A stretch of DNA of 64,000 nucleotides from Streptomyces sp. CHD11 (GTDB taxonomy: Bacteria > Actinomycetota > Actinomycetes > Streptomycetales > Streptomycetaceae). A program made the translations under genes and the position numbers. The notes below the pieces were generated by a model. That model ran no database searches. It saw nothing but the letters and a program-made list of their open reading frames with translations, and was not told the DNA's origin. This document shows positions 21,914 through 31,692 of the stretch, one piece after another. The first letter of the stretch is position 1; the number at the start of each line of letters is the position of its first letter. The DNA is taken from contig NZ_JABTTS010000006.1 of the NCBI RefSeq assembly GCF_018638295.1, positions 124,001 to 188,000 of the forward strand. Reading direction: 5' to 3'.

Positions 21914-23323
21914 TCACACGTCGAAGTACATCTCGAACTCGTGCGGGTGCGGGCGGAGCTGGAGCGGGGCGATCTCGTTCTGGCGCTTGAAGTCGATCCA
22001 CGTCTCGATCAGGTCCGGCGTGAAGACGTCGCCCTGGAGGAGGAACTCGTGGTCGGCCTCGAGGCGGTCGAGGACGGCGCCGAGGGAGGTCGGGACCTGG
22101 GCCACGTTCGCGTGCTCCTCGGGAGCCAGCTCGTAGAGGTCCTTGTCGATCGGCTCGGCCGGCTCGATCTTGTTCTTGATGCCGTCCAGGCCCGCGAGGA
22201 GCAGGGCGGAGAACGCCAGGTACGGGTTGCCGGAGGCGTCCGGGGCGCGGAACTCGACGCGCTTGGCCTTCGGGTTGGAGCCGGTGATCGGGATACGCAT
22301 CGCGGCGGAGCGGTTGCGCTGCGAGTACACCAGGTTCACCGGGGCCTCGAAGCCCGGCACCAGACGGTGGTAGGAGTTCACCGTCGGGTTGGTGAAGGCC
22401 AGCAGCGACGGGGCGTGCCGGAGGATGCCGCCGATGTAGTAGCGGGCGGTGTCCGACAGGCCGGCGTAGCCCTGCTCGTCGTAGAAGAGCGGCTCGCCGC
22501 CCGCCCACAGGGACTGGTGGACGTGCATGCCCGAACCGTTGTCACCGAAGATCGGCTTCGGCATGAAGGTCGCGGTCTTGCCGTTGCGCCAGGCGACGTT
22601 CTTCACGATGTACTTGAAGAGCTGCAGGTCGTCGGCGGCGGCGAGGAGCGTGTTGAACTTGTAGTTGATCTCCGCCTGGCCGGCGGTGCCCACCTCGTGG
22701 TGCTGGCGCTCCACCTTCAGGCCGGACCGGGCCAGCTCCAGGGAGATCTCGGCACGCAGGTCGGCGAAGTGGTCGACCGGCGGGACCGGGAAGTAACCGC
22801 CCTTGTAGCGGACCTTGTAGCCGCGGTTGTCCTCCAGCGCACCGGTGTTCCAGGCGCCCGCCTCGGAGTCGATGTGGTAGAAGGACTCGTTCTCCGACGT
22901 CTTGAAGCGCACGCTGTCGAAGACGTAGAACTCGGCCTCCGGGCCGAAGTACGCGGTGTCCGCGATCCCCGTGGAGGCCAGGTACGCCTCGGCCTTCTTG
23001 GCCACGTTGCGCGGGTCACGGGAGTACTGCTCACCCGTGATCGGGTCGTGGATGAAGAAGTTGACGTTCAGCGTCTTGTCACGGCGGAACGGGTCGACCC
23101 GGGCGGTCGACAGGTCCGCGCGCAGCGCCATGTCGGACTCGTGGATGGCCTGGAAGCCGCGGATCGAGGAGCCGTCGAACGCCAGCTCCTCGTCAGGGTC
23201 GAACGCCTCCGCCGGCACGGTGACGTGCTGCATCACACCCGGGAGGTCGCAGAACCGGACGTCGATGAACTTGACGTCCTCGTCCCCGATGAACTTCTTG
23301 GCCTCGTCGGCGTTCTGGAACAT
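21914..23323 (-). CDS. glnA: Glutamine synthetase, type I
   Basis: The main dodecameric glutamine synthetase, 469 residues, the standard length. Motifs: FDGSSIRGF near 50, [10 protein letters not shown] (metal Glu), [32 protein letters not shown] (ATP site) and NRSAAMRIP. Tyr397 in [10 protein letters not shown] is the adenylylation site of the beta subtype, so activity is probably controlled by GlnE as well as by transcription. AGGAGG lies six bases before the ATG at 23323. A GlnR-type operator with four half-sites lies about 100 bases upstream. Convergent with the VOC gene and divergent from the RDD gene. Confidence 0.97.
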   Translation of the reverse strand: MFQNADEAKKFIGDEDVKFIDVRFCDLPGVMQHVTVPAEAFDPDEELAFDGSSIRGFQAIHESDMALRADLSTARVDPFRRDKTLNVNFFIHDPITGEQYSRDPRNVAKKAEAYLASTGIADTAYFGPEAEFYVFDSVRFKTSENESFYHIDSEAGAWNTGALEDNRGYKVRYKGGYFPVPPVDHFADLRAEISLELARSGLKVERQHHEVGTAGQAEINYKFNTLLAAADDLQLFKYIVKNVAWRNGKTATFMPKPIFGDNGSGMHVHQSLWAGGEPLFYDEQGYAGLSDTARYYIGGILRHAPSLLAFTNPTVNSYHRLVPGFEAPVNLVYSQRNRSAAMRIPITGSNPKAKRVEFRAPDASGNPYLAFSALLLAGLDGIKNKIEPAEPIDKDLYELAPEEHANVAQVPTSLGAVLDRLEADHEFLLQGDVFTPDLIETWIDFKRQNEIAPLQLRPHPHEFEMYFDV

Positions 23324-23420
23324 CCAGCTCCTCCTACTCCCGACCGTCCCGCCGGGGTGGTAGATCGTTCGTGCGGCCAGTGCGGGTGGCACACGCTGCA
23401 CTAGACCCTAGGGACGGGTC

Positions 23421-23458
23421 ATTTCTCGTGCGTGACCCATTTGTTTCGCACAAGTTAA
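23421..23458 (-). promoter_or_regulatory. GlnR operator upstream of glnA
   Basis: On the minus strand: TTAAC-N6-GAAAC-N6-GTCAC-N6-GAAAT. The half-sites and spacing fit the GlnR consensus (gTnAc-N6-GaAAc, twice), and GAAAC is a perfect b-site. It has the same 38-base geometry as the element before glnII. Confidence 0.85.
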
Positions 23459-23532
23459 CCGGGCTTCTTCCACGGTAGCCCCGGCATACCCCGCCGTCCT
23501 GTGGTCATTTCCGGGCGCAGTACCGTGGACGG

Positions 23533-24003
23533 GTGGACAACAGGCAAGTAATCGGATCATGGCTCTCCGGGCCGCGTGCGGCCATGGAGGAGGCCGGTGC
23601 CGACTTCGGCTACCGGGGTGAGCAACTGGGGCTGCCGGAGGACGGACCGGGCTCGATCGCGCGCCCCGGCCGCAGGCTCGGCGCCCTCGCCGTGGACTGG
23701 GGTCTGTGCATGCTGATCGCATACGGCCTGATCACGGACGGCTATGACGCGCGGACGACCGGTAACTGGACGCTGCTGGTCTTCCTCGCCCTGGGCGTCC
23801 TCACCGTCGGGACGGTGGGTTTCACCCCGGGCAAGCGTCTGTTCGGGCTGCGGGTCGTCGCCCTGGACACCGGCCGGGTCCAGCCGCTGCGCGGGCTGGT
23901 GCGCTCGGCCCTGCTGTGCCTCGCCGTCCCCGCCCTCATCTGGGACCGCGACGGACGCGGTCTGCACGACCGCCTGGCCCGTACGGTCGAGGTGCGCATC
24001 TGA
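23533..24003 (+). CDS. RDD family membrane protein
   Basis: A 156-residue integral membrane protein. A cytoplasmic N-terminus (about 50 residues) leads into the RDD-type first helix (RRLGALAVDWGLCMLIAYGL, with the conserved Arg and Asp), then a second (WTLLVFLALGVLTVGTVGF), the family's TPGKRLFGLRVV motif, and a third hydrophobic segment before GRGLHDRLARTVEV. The C-terminal HDRLARTVVV ending is typical of the family. Function is generally unknown; some members are implicated in ion or metabolite transport. The GTG start is divergent from glnA. Confidence 0.9.
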   Translation: MDNRQVIGSWLSGPRAAMEEAGADFGYRGEQLGLPEDGPGSIARPGRRLGALAVDWGLCMLIAYGLITDGYDARTTGNWTLLVFLALGVLTVGTVGFTPGKRLFGLRVVALDTGRVQPLRGLVRSALLCLAVPALIWDRDGRGLHDRLARTVEVRI

Positions 24004-24054
24004 CCGACCCGTGCGGTTCCGGCGTCCGCGGTGACGGACGGGTGACGGGTGACG

Positions 24055-24102
24055 GAACGAGGACGGGGCGCCGGAAGTGATTCCGGCGCCCCGTCCTCGT
24101 TC
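24055..24102. terminator. Bidirectional terminator, 22-bp perfect stem
   Basis: Perfect inverted repeat, arms 24055-24076 and 24081-24102, loop GTGA, between the convergent RDD and DUF4191 genes. It is one of the strongest hairpins in the window. Short imperfect repeats of GGTCCGTGCGAA follow it. Confidence 0.92.
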
Positions 24103-24158
24103 GTGCGAAGGTCCGTGCGAAGGTCCGTGTGCAGAGAGTCCGTGCGCAGAGAGGGAGG

Positions 24159-24866
24159 TCAGCGGCCGCGCTGGCCGCCGCCGCCCTTCGGCAGCTTCAT
24201 GCCCTTGGGCATCGGGCCCTTGGGGAGCGGCATGTTGCTCATCAGGTCACCCAGGGCGCGCAGCCGGTCGTTGGTCGCCGTGACCTGCGGACCGGAGAGC
24301 ACACGGGGCAGCTTCAGCATCGTCGTGCGCAGCTTCTTCAGCTCGACCTGGCCCTCGCCCGTACCCACGATCATGTCGTGCACCGGGACGTCCGCGACGA
24401 TGCGGTTCATCTTCCTCTTCTCGGCGGCCAGCAGGCTCTTCACCCGGTTCGGGTTGCCCTCGGCGATCAGCACGATGCCGGCCTTGCCGACCGCGCGGTG
24501 CACCACGTCCTGGCTGCGGTTCATGGTCACCGCGGGGGTCGTCGTCCAGCCCCGGCCGATGTTGTCGAGCACGGCCGCCGCGGCGCCGGGCTGTCCCTCC
24601 ATCTGTCCGAAGGCCGCCCGCTCGGCCCGGCGCCCGAACACGATCGCCGTCGCGAGGAAGGCGAGCAGGAAGCCCAGGATGCCGAGATAGATGGGGTGCC
24701 CGATCAAGAAACCGATCGCGAGGAAGACACCGAAGGTGACGATTCCGACAGCCGCGAGTACAAGACCGATCTTCTTGTCGGCCCTGCGGGTCATCTTGTA
24801 GGTCAGGGCGATCTGCTTGAGTCGCCCGGGGTTCGCAGCGTCCGCTGCGGTTTCCTTCCTCGCCAT
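24159..24866 (-). CDS. DUF4191 membrane protein
   Basis: A 235-residue actinobacterial conserved protein. The cytoplasmic N-terminus (MARKETAADAANPGRLKQIA) precedes two transmembrane helices at about 35-55 and 60-80 (KIGLVLAAVGIVTFGVFLAI, then IYLGILGFLLAFLATAIVFG). A cytoplasmic domain follows with GWTTTPAVTMNRSQDVVHRA and RAVGKAGIVLIAEGNPNRVK, ending in a Gly/Lys/Pro tail (MPKGMKLPKGGGGQRGR). The gene is widely found next to lipA in actinobacteria, a linkage repeated here, but its function is not known. Confidence 0.9.
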   Translation of the reverse strand: MARKETAADAANPGRLKQIALTYKMTRRADKKIGLVLAAVGIVTFGVFLAIGFLIGHPIYLGILGFLLAFLATAIVFGRRAERAAFGQMEGQPGAAAAVLDNIGRGWTTTPAVTMNRSQDVVHRAVGKAGIVLIAEGNPNRVKSLLAAEKRKMNRIVADVPVHDMIVGTGEGQVELKKLRTTMLKLPRVLSGPQVTATNDRLRALGDLMSNMPLPKGPMPKGMKLPKGGGGQRGR

Positions 24867-24936
24867 GCCATGAGTCTACGTGTCCCCCGGAGCGCCTTCG
24901 ACGGCAGTGCCCGGGGACGGGCGGGGACGGGCGGGT

Positions 24937-25137
24937 TCAGGGGCGGGTGGCCCCGGTGCGGTCGAGGACGAGCTGGGTCTCGACCCGGTCCCTGGCGCGA
25001 CGGCGGTCCTCGAGAACGGAGGTCCAGGCGTTGCGGCGGGCGGTGCGCTGACCACCGCTCATCAGCAGCGACTCCACGGCGCGCAGGGCGGTGGCGAAGG
25101 ACGGGATGGCGGTGGCGCGGACGGGCGCGGCCTGCAT
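24937..25137 (-). CDS. Small hypothetical protein between DUF4191 and lipA
   Basis: A 66-residue protein, basic and helical: ATAIPSFATALRAVESLLMS and RRNAWTSVLEDRRRARDRVE. The start at 25137 (MQAAPVRA) is uncertain because only a weak GGGAGC lies upstream; an in-frame start at 25206 is possible. No domain recognised. Its conserved-looking core and position between lipA and DUF4191 suggest it is real. Confidence 0.55.
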   Translation of the reverse strand: MQAAPVRATAIPSFATALRAVESLLMSGGQRTARRNAWTSVLEDRRRARDRVETQLVLDRTGATRP

Positions 25138-25279
25138 GACGGGGGGCTCCCTGGGGGCGGACGAGTAGGAAGGTGCGTGCTGTACGTGCTGTGATACCAG
25201 GCTCACTGACTGGTGTTACCAGGACGTGACCGGCCGGTCAAACAGGCATGAAGCCCTGCGGGCGGTCCTGGAACGCCGA

Positions 25280-25326
25280 CGCGGTCCCGACCTGTGCCCT
25301 CATCTGCGAGGACGGTCGGGACCGCG
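25280..25326 (-). terminator. Large hairpin downstream of lipA
   Basis: A perfect 13-bp stem (25280-25292 with 25314-25326) and a 21-base loop, 115 bases after the lipA stop. Terminator is the simplest reading. The rest of the 25138-25441 gap shows nothing else. Confidence 0.6.
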
Positions 25327-25441
25327 CTGTCTCGGCCATTACCGGGCGGTAGGCCTTGTGCGTGAATTCACACGGTGTCGCCGGTGTCGTGCGCCGGTCC
25401 CGGGGGACGGCCCGCCGCGGCCCGGATTCCCGGTCCTCCGG

Positions 25442-26407
25442 TCAGACGGACTGGGAGGCCACGTACGCGCCCCGCTTCTCGACGGCCATCCCGTAGAGCC
25501 GGCCGGCCCGGTAGGAGGAGCGGACCAGCGGCCCGGACATCACACCGGAGAAGCCGATCTGCTCGGCCTCCTCCTTCAGCTCCACGAACTCGTGCGGCTT
25601 CACCCAGCGCTCCACGGGGTGGTGGCGCACGGAGGGCCGCAGGTACTGGGTGATGGTGACCAGCTCGCAGCCGGCGTCGTGCAGCTGCCGCAGCGCCTCG
25701 CCGACCTCCTCACGGGTCTCGCCCATCCCGAGGATCAGGTTCGACTTGGTGACCAGACCGTACTCACGGGCGTCGGTGATGACCTTCAGGGACCGGTCGT
25801 AGCGGAAGCCCGGACGGATCCGCTTGAAGATCCGGGGGACCGTCTCGACGTTGTGCGCGAAGACCTCGGGGCGGGAGGAGAAGACCTCCGCCAGCTGCTC
25901 CGGTACGGCGTTGAAGTCGGGGGCCAGCAGCTCGACCTTCGTCCGGCCCTCCGCGCGGTCCGCGGTCCGGGCGTGGATCTGGCGCACCGTCTCCGCGTAC
26001 AGCCAGGCGCCGCCGTCCTCCAGGTCGTCGCGGGCCACGCCGGTGATGGTGGCGTAGTTCAGGTCCATGGTGACGACCGACTCGCCGACGCGGCGCGGCT
26101 CGTCACGGTCCAGCGCCTCGGGCTTGCCCGTGTCGATCTGGCAGAAGTCGCAGCGCCGGGTGCACTGGTCGCCGCCGATGAGGAAGGTGGCCTCGCGGTC
26201 CTCCCAGCACTCGTAGATGTTCGGACAGCCGGCTTCCTGGCAGACCGTGTGCAGGCCCTCGCTCTTGACCAGGTTCTGCATCTTGGAGTACTCGGGGCCC
26301 ATTTTCGCCCGGGTCTTGATCCACTCGGGCTTGCGCTCGATGGGGGTCTGGCTGTTGCGGACCTCCAGGCGCAGCATCTTGCGTCCGTCGGGTGCGACTG
26401 CGGACAC
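25442..26407 (-). CDS. lipA: Lipoyl synthase
   Basis: A radical-SAM enzyme that inserts two sulfurs into protein-bound octanoyl groups to form lipoate, 321 residues. Auxiliary-cluster motif [12 protein letters not shown] (three Cys) near 56-67, radical SAM motif CTRRCDFC near 82-89, and the C-terminal RSSYRAG whose Ser ligates the auxiliary cluster. The GTG at 26407 is preceded by GGGAGC. It lies 153 bases after lipB on the same strand, so the two probably form one unit. The lipoylated E2 gene (sucB) is about 15 kb away in the same window. Confidence 0.97.
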   Translation of the reverse strand: MSAVAPDGRKMLRLEVRNSQTPIERKPEWIKTRAKMGPEYSKMQNLVKSEGLHTVCQEAGCPNIYECWEDREATFLIGGDQCTRRCDFCQIDTGKPEALDRDEPRRVGESVVTMDLNYATITGVARDDLEDGGAWLYAETVRQIHARTADRAEGRTKVELLAPDFNAVPEQLAEVFSSRPEVFAHNVETVPRIFKRIRPGFRYDRSLKVITDAREYGLVTKSNLILGMGETREEVGEALRQLHDAGCELVTITQYLRPSVRHHPVERWVKPHEFVELKEEAEQIGFSGVMSGPLVRSSYRAGRLYGMAVEKRGAYVASQSV

Positions 26408-26560
26408 GACCGGCTCCCTAGCGATTGATTCTTCGGCGTTCTTTAGCGTACGCCCGTGGTTCTGAATGCCCGGCGAGGGTGTCGGCCTGCCGAGTACGTG
26501 TGGCCCCGGTCCTCGTCGCGGCCTGTGCGGCCATGACGTGCAACGCCGGACGGACGGCCT

Positions 26561-27358
26561 TTATGCCGGTGTCCTCTCGATCTCCCGGGGCTTCGGATCC
26601 GCGGTCCCGATGACGTCCCGGAGGTGGCGCTCCACGACCGGGAGCACCTCGGCGATCGTCACGTCCCGGCCCAGCTCGTGCGCCAGGGAGGCCACGCCCG
26701 CGTCGCGGATCCCGCACGGGATGATCGCGTCGAACCACTTGTTGTCGGGGTTCACGTTGAGCGCGAAGCCGTGCATCGTCACGCCCTTGGCCACGCGGAT
26801 GCCGATCGCGGCGATCTTGCGGTCCTCGCGGCGCTGTCCGGCGTTGGAGGGCGCGTACTGCGGGCCGTTGAGGCGCGGGTCGAACTCCTCGTCGTGCAGC
26901 CGGGGGTCGAAGTCCAGGGAGAGCCCTCCGGGCGCCGGGCGCTGTTCCACCGGGTCGCCGAGCACCCACACGCCGCTGCGGCCCTCGATCCGGGTGGTCT
27001 CCAGGCCGAACTCCGCGCAACTGCGGATCAGGGCCTCCTCCAGCCGCCGGACGTGGGCGACCACGTCCACCGGGCGGGGCAGCTTCTGGATGGGGTAGCC
27101 CACCAGCTGGCCGGGGCCGTGCCAGGTGATCTTGCCACCGCGGTCCACGTCGATGACCGGGGTGCCGTCCAGGGGACGCTCGCTCGCCCCGGTGCGCCGG
27201 CCGGCCGTGTAGACCGGGGGGTGCTCCAGCAGGATCACGGTGTCGGGCACCTCGTCGGCGAACCGCGCCGCGTGCACCCGGCGCTGCTCGTCCCAGGCCC
27301 GCTGGTAGTCGACGGCCTCGGCCCCGAAGCCCATCCGGACGAACCGCAACTCACTCAC
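26561..27358 (-). CDS. lipB: Octanoyl-[acyl-carrier-protein]:protein N-octanoyltransferase
   Basis: Transfers octanoate from acyl carrier protein to the lipoyl domains, the step before LipA. 265 residues. Motifs: [33 protein letters not shown] (substrate loop), KIAAIGIRV with the catalytic Lys, MHGFALNVN and the catalytic Cys in IIPCGI. An insert with [19 protein letters not shown], rich in Asp and Pro, is found in actinobacterial LipB. The GTG at 27358 was chosen because GGAGG sits nine bases upstream and SELRFVRMG is the family N-terminus; the longer frame is spurious. Confidence 0.96.
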   Translation of the reverse strand: MSELRFVRMGFGAEAVDYQRAWDEQRRVHAARFADEVPDTVILLEHPPVYTAGRRTGASERPLDGTPVIDVDRGGKITWHGPGQLVGYPIQKLPRPVDVVAHVRRLEEALIRSCAEFGLETTRIEGRSGVWVLGDPVEQRPAPGGLSLDFDPRLHDEEFDPRLNGPQYAPSNAGQRREDRKIAAIGIRVAKGVTMHGFALNVNPDNKWFDAIIPCGIRDAGVASLAHELGRDVTIAEVLPVVERHLRDVIGTADPKPREIERTPA

Positions 27359-27608
27359 GGCGAAGCGCCTCCCTAGAAGGTCGTCAGGCGCGAAACGCGC
27401 CCACGCCACTGTACGACCGTTCGAGGGAGCCTCGATCGGCGGTCGATTCCCCGGTCGCGCCCCCGCCCGGCTGCACGTCAGCCTCCGGTCAATCCTCACA
27501 CGATCGGATGAATGCCCGTCAAAGGCCGCGATCGGGTGTTCACTCTCCGCTACATTCGCGCCGTTCGCTAGGCCAAAAGGGCTGCTCACAGGCAATCCGG
27601 GCACAGCA

Positions 27609-29102
27609 ATGGCCGGAAGGCAGGAGACCGCACCGCAGATGACGGAACGACCCGCGCAGCGCAACCCCAACCGACAGCTCGCCGCGCTCATCGCAGAAGC
27701 GGGGTTCTCCAACGCGGGACTCGCCCGTCGCGTGGACCAGCTCGGTCTCGAACACGGGCTCGACCTGAGATACGACAAGACCTCCGTCACCCGCTGGCTG
27801 CGCGGGCAGCAGCCGCGCGGCACGACACCGGCGCTGATCGCCGAGGTCTTCACCCGGCGCCTGGGGCGCCGGCTGAGCGCCCAGGACCTGGGGCTGGACG
27901 CCTGCGCCCCCGTCTACGCCGGGCTGGAGTTCGCGGCCACCCCGGAAGAGGCCGTCGACATCGTGGGCGGGCTGTGGCGCAAGGACTCCGGCAGCCACGC
28001 CGAACTGCGCAAGATCGCCTTCACCTCGGCGGGGCTGGTGGTGCCGAGCCGGGACTGGCTCATCGGGCGGGCCGACGAGAAGGTGGCCCGCGCGGAGCCG
28101 CCGCCGCGGGTGCCCGCGCAGAGCCGGCCGGTGCCCCGCGCCGTGGGGCCGGCCGAACTGCTCGCCCGCCGGCGCGGTACCGCCGAACGCGGGCCCGGGC
28201 AGCGGGTCACCGGCGGCGACATCGCCGCACTGCGGTCGGTCGGCGAGCTGTTCCGGACCCTCGACGACGCGTACGGCGGCGGGCATGCCCGCCAGGCTCT
28301 CGTGCGCTATCTGGAGCACGAGTGCGAGCCGATGCTGCGCGGCACCTACGGTGAACAGACCGGGCGCCGGCTGTTCGCGGCCGCCGCGGACCTGACCCGG
28401 CTGGCCGGCTGGACGTCGTACGACATCGCCGCGCACGGGCTCGCGCAGCGCTACTTCGTGCAGGCGCTGCGGCTCGCGCAGGCGGCGGGGGACCGGCCCT
28501 ACGGCGCGTACGTCCTGGTCACCATGAGCCGGCAGGCCGTCTACCTCGGCCATGGACGGGAGGCCGTGCAACTGGCCAGGGTCGCCCAGCAGGGCGCGGG
28601 CGGCTCCGCGCCGCCCGCCGTGCAGGCGCTGCTGCACGCGGCCGAGGCGCGCGGGCACGGCGTGCTCGGGGAGGTGCGGGCCTGCACCGCCGCGCTGGTG
28701 CGCGCCGAACGCGCGCTGGAGAGCGGCCGGCCCGGTGACGAGGTGCCGCACTGGGCACGTTCCTTCGACGAGGCCCAGCTCGCCGACGAGTTCGGGCACT
28801 GTCACCGGGACCTCCAGCAGTTCCGGGCCGCCGCGCAGCACGCTGAGCGTTCGCTGCAGCTGCGGGCGCCGGGGTACGCCCGGAGCCGGCTGTTCTGCCG
28901 GATGGTGCTGGCCACGGCGCGCCTGGGGCTCGGCGAACTCGACCAGGCCTGCCAGCTGGCCGCGGAGGCCGCCGGCCAGGCGGCGGAGATGCGCTCGGTC
29001 CGCGCCCTGGAGTACGTCCGCGACTTCGAACGCAAACTGGAGCCCTACCGTGACGCGGCCCCCGTACGCACCTACCGCGACCGCGTCGCCGCCCACGGCT
29101 GA
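27609..29102 (+). CDS. NsdA-like helix-turn-helix/TPR regulator
   Basis: A 497-residue protein. An N-terminal XRE-like helix-turn-helix spans about residues 22-65 ([20 protein letters not shown], then [17 protein letters not shown]). A linker rich in Arg and Pro follows, then a helical repeat region from about 200 to the end with TPR-like segments ([59 protein letters not shown]). This layout matches the NsdA/Bld-like family of Streptomyces developmental and antibiotic regulators. Start: ATG 27609 lacks an RBS; ATG 27639 has GGAG twelve bases upstream, so the true start may be there. Divergent from lipB. Confidence 0.82.
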   Translation: MAGRQETAPQMTERPAQRNPNRQLAALIAEAGFSNAGLARRVDQLGLEHGLDLRYDKTSVTRWLRGQQPRGTTPALIAEVFTRRLGRRLSAQDLGLDACAPVYAGLEFAATPEEAVDIVGGLWRKDSGSHAELRKIAFTSAGLVVPSRDWLIGRADEKVARAEPPPRVPAQSRPVPRAVGPAELLARRRGTAERGPGQRVTGGDIAALRSVGELFRTLDDAYGGGHARQALVRYLEHECEPMLRGTYGEQTGRRLFAAAADLTRLAGWTSYDIAAHGLAQRYFVQALRLAQAAGDRPYGAYVLVTMSRQAVYLGHGREAVQLARVAQQGAGGSAPPAVQALLHAAEARGHGVLGEVRACTAALVRAERALESGRPGDEVPHWARSFDEAQLADEFGHCHRDLQQFRAAAQHAERSLQLRAPGYARSRLFCRMVLATARLGLGELDQACQLAAEAAGQAAEMRSVRALEYVRDFERKLEPYRDAAPVRTYRDRVAAHG

Positions 29103-29147
29103 CCTCGCCCGGCGCTTTCGGGCCGGGTCACGGCGGCGAAGCGGGCG

Positions 29148-29918
29148 TCAGCGCCTGCCGCGTTTGGGCGTGGCCGCAGGTCTCTTGTGTGCTCCTTCGC
29201 TCCCGGAGGGGGAGCTGTCCGTGCGCGGTCGCTTGCTCTTGCTGGCGTTCGATGAGGCGGGCGCGTGCTGGGCCCTGAGCCGACGCCGCTCTTCCGCCGC
29301 GAGGGCTTCGGCGTTCGTGGCCCGCAGTTGTTCGTGTTCCCTCTGGTACACCGCCGCCGACGACATGACCTTGAAGGCTGCCTCCACAGAGGTGTCACTC
29401 GCGTGCTGGCGCTGCGGGTCCGACGGATCGGCGGCGTACGCAGCGCCCACCGTCCCGAGGTCTCCCCAGGCCATCCGCGACAGGTCCTGCTCGGTCTTGG
29501 CGTCGACGAGATGCGCTGCCGCCGTCTGCAACGGATCCTGCTGCGCCGGGGTCGTGTGAGGATATTGAGACCGGGTGTCCCACACCGCGCCGGCCAGGCT
29601 TTCGGCCGGAGGGTCCCACTGCGGTGTTCGCAGGAGGGGCACCGCCCCGGAGTCGTTCCCCGTGAGGATCTCCCCGGGACGCACGCTGGTCTGGGGATCC
29701 CATGCGTCGAATTCGTGCCTCAGCTGGGGATCGGCCAGCATCTGACGGGCGGCGATCGCGTCGACGACGGGATCGGTGCCCATACGCCAGGCGTTGTCGT
29801 AACTGGGATAGGCGGCATCGTAAGACATGTCGGGTGACGTGTGTGACTGCTCGGCCGGCGAGCCGGGAGCACCGTAGTACGACTGGTCGTCAGAGGCCCG
29901 AGGTGGTGAGTCCGGCAC
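29148..29918 (-). CDS. Orphan hypothetical protein with basic, NLS-like tail
   Basis: A 256-residue protein with no recognised domain. The N-terminal 50 residues are Ser/Tyr/Pro/Asp-rich (SDDQSYYGAPGSPAEQSHTS). The middle has Trp-containing segments (LADPQLRHEFDAWDPQTS and VPLLRTPQWDPPAESLAG) and a helical stretch with AAHLVDAKTEQDLSRMAWGD. The C-terminus is strongly basic with SKSKRPRTDSS and HKRPAATPKRGRR, the latter close to the nucleoplasmin nuclear-localisation motif. No signal peptide is present. The GTG at 29918 has GGAGGG eight bases upstream. Codon use appears less GC-extreme than in neighbours, suggesting acquisition. Function unknown. Confidence 0.7.
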   Translation of the reverse strand: MPDSPPRASDDQSYYGAPGSPAEQSHTSPDMSYDAAYPSYDNAWRMGTDPVVDAIAARQMLADPQLRHEFDAWDPQTSVRPGEILTGNDSGAVPLLRTPQWDPPAESLAGAVWDTRSQYPHTTPAQQDPLQTAAAHLVDAKTEQDLSRMAWGDLGTVGAAYAADPSDPQRQHASDTSVEAAFKVMSSAAVYQREHEQLRATNAEALAAEERRRLRAQHAPASSNASKSKRPRTDSSPSGSEGAHKRPAATPKRGRR

Positions 29919-30069
29919 TGAAGCTTCCCTCCCGTAGGCAGATCCGCCGCGGCCGCCGTGATGCGGTGCGGGGCGCGGATACAACGATCCGAGGCCACCG
30001 TCCGGTTCACCGGATGCTGCGTTCCGGCGCGGGGCCGGCCCGCCCGCCCGGACCCGCGGGGACCGCGCC

Positions 30070-31467
30070 TCACGCCGCCCGGGCCGTCGGCACCGGCTCC
30101 GCCGTGTGCAGGGACCGGTGCCCGCCCAGGTCCGTGAGGATCGCACCTGCGGCCCGGTGCGCCGAGTGCAGCGCGCCCTGTACGGACGCGGTGTCCCGGT
30201 GGTCGCCGCAGACGTACAGCCCCGCCAGGAGCCGCACCGGCCGGCGCAGGTCGTGCGGCGGCCGCATCGTCGGGACCGCCTCCGCGGTGTGGTGGACGGC
30301 CAGCGTCTCCCAGCGTGCCGTGGACACCCCGTACAGCCGGGCCAGATGCATGCGTACGGCGGTGTCCACATCCGGTGTCGCCCGGCCCAGGACGGTCGAG
30401 GTCACCAGAGTCCGGCCGGCCGGGGCGCGGGTCGGGTCGACCCGGCTGACGACCGCCGTGTGGGCGACCGGTCCGCCCCGGTCGGCGTCGAGCAGTAGCG
30501 AGGCACCGGTGGCGGGCGGCTCGTCGGTGGTGTGGTGCACCACCGTCACGGGGTGGAAGCCCGGCACCCGCAGCCCCGGCAGCAGCTCCGCGGCGGCCCG
30601 CGCGCCGGTCGCGACCAGCACCGCGCCGCACCGGAACTCGCCGTGCTCGGCGGTGGTCACCGAGGTCGTCGACACGGACGTGACCCGTACCCCCGTGCGC
30701 ACCGTGCCCGGCGGCAGCGTCCGCGCCAGCCGCTGCGGCAGCGCCTCCGCGCCGCCCTCGGGCAGGCACAGCCGCCCGCTCGCGAAGGCGTGCAGCGCGA
30801 GGTCAGCGCACCGGCTGGAGGTGGTGAGATCCGGGTCGTACAACAGGGCGCTGAGCAGCGGGCGCAGGAAACCGTCGACGGTGCGGGCGGGCAGGCCCCG
30901 GGCCACCAGCGCCTCGGCGGCGGGCAGTTCGGGCCGGGCCAGCATCCGTTCGACGGGCGTACCCGCCAGCCTGGTCAGCGCGGCCCCCAGCCGGGCCTGG
31001 TCGACCGCCGTGCCCAGCGGAGCGCCGCTGCGGCTGCGCGGCACGGACACCTGCCGCCCTGGCACGGCCACCGGCCTCCTGGGCCCGCTCCCGGGCCGGG
31101 GGGCGCCCGCAAAGGCGCGTACCGCATGAAGTGCGCCCCTCGCGCTGCGCCCCCCTCTCTGCTGGGCGGCGGCGCGATGGTGCCGTCCGTCGCTGTGCAG
31201 CAGCACGCCGGGGTCGAAGGGCCGCAGGACCAGCCCGTCGAGACCCGGGGCCCGGCGGAGTTCGGGATACGCCGTGGACAGCAGCCGCCCGACCCTGTCG
31301 AGCCGGAAGCCGTCGACCTTCTCGGTCGCCATGCGGCCGCCCACCTCATGGGCGGCCTCCAGGACGACGGTGGTGACTCCTGCGCTGGTCAGTCGTCGTG
31401 CCGCGGAGAGCCCGGCGATCCCGGCTCCCACGACGACGACGTCCGCCTGGTACGTGGGCTCTGGCAC
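30070..31467 (-). CDS. FAD-dependent oxidoreductase (protoporphyrinogen oxidase / amine oxidase-like)
   Basis: A 465-residue flavoprotein. The N-terminal dinucleotide fold VVVVGAGIAGLSAARRL with the downstream EAAHEVGGRM motif is the classic GxGxxG...E...GGR signature of the amine oxidase superfamily. Near the C-terminus GLYVCGDHRDTASVQGAL is the FAD-contact motif. The GTG at 31467 is preceded by GAGGAGGGG. Residues about 95-155 are unusually Arg/Gly/Pro-rich (QQRGGRSARG and similar), perhaps a flexible insert or local expansion of repeats. Substrate unknown; similar Streptomyces genes are annotated only as oxidoreductases. Confidence 0.85.
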   Translation of the reverse strand: MPEPTYQADVVVVGAGIAGLSAARRLTSAGVTTVVLEAAHEVGGRMATEKVDGFRLDRVGRLLSTAYPELRRAPGLDGLVLRPFDPGVLLHSDGRHHRAAAQQRGGRSARGALHAVRAFAGAPRPGSGPRRPVAVPGRQVSVPRSRSGAPLGTAVDQARLGAALTRLAGTPVERMLARPELPAAEALVARGLPARTVDGFLRPLLSALLYDPDLTTSSRCADLALHAFASGRLCLPEGGAEALPQRLARTLPPGTVRTGVRVTSVSTTSVTTAEHGEFRCGAVLVATGARAAAELLPGLRVPGFHPVTVVHHTTDEPPATGASLLLDADRGGPVAHTAVVSRVDPTRAPAGRTLVTSTVLGRATPDVDTAVRMHLARLYGVSTARWETLAVHHTAEAVPTMRPPHDLRRPVRLLAGLYVCGDHRDTASVQGALHSAHRAAGAILTDLGGHRSLHTAEPVPTARAA

Positions 31468-31692
31468 GTGCCCCTCCTCGAGGTTGCGCGGGCGCTGGAG
31501 ACGTCATGCCCTCAACAGGCCCCAGGAATACCCGAGTTCGGCTCGAGGTTAGGGTCGTGATCGACCCCCCGGTCAGTCGCGCACGGCCAGAGCACGGGCG
31601 CACGACGGTCGCATACGCACGTCGCGCGGGCACGATGTGGTCACAGGGGAGTCAGTGCCGAAGCATTCAGGGCGCGGCGCGGTCGCGTACGG

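Noticed and set aside
21941..23404. A 487-codon open frame antisense to glnA
   Set aside because: The opposite strand encodes an unmistakable glutamine synthetase with the adenylylation Tyr. Long antisense frames are expected in very GC-rich codon usage, and this one lacks any family motif or RBS.
30975..31349. Frameshift in the FAD oxidoreductase
   Set aside because: The Arg/Gly-rich stretch looked suspicious, but the main frame continues uninterrupted from the FAD motif to the C-terminal motif, so an insert is the simpler reading without a homologue alignment.
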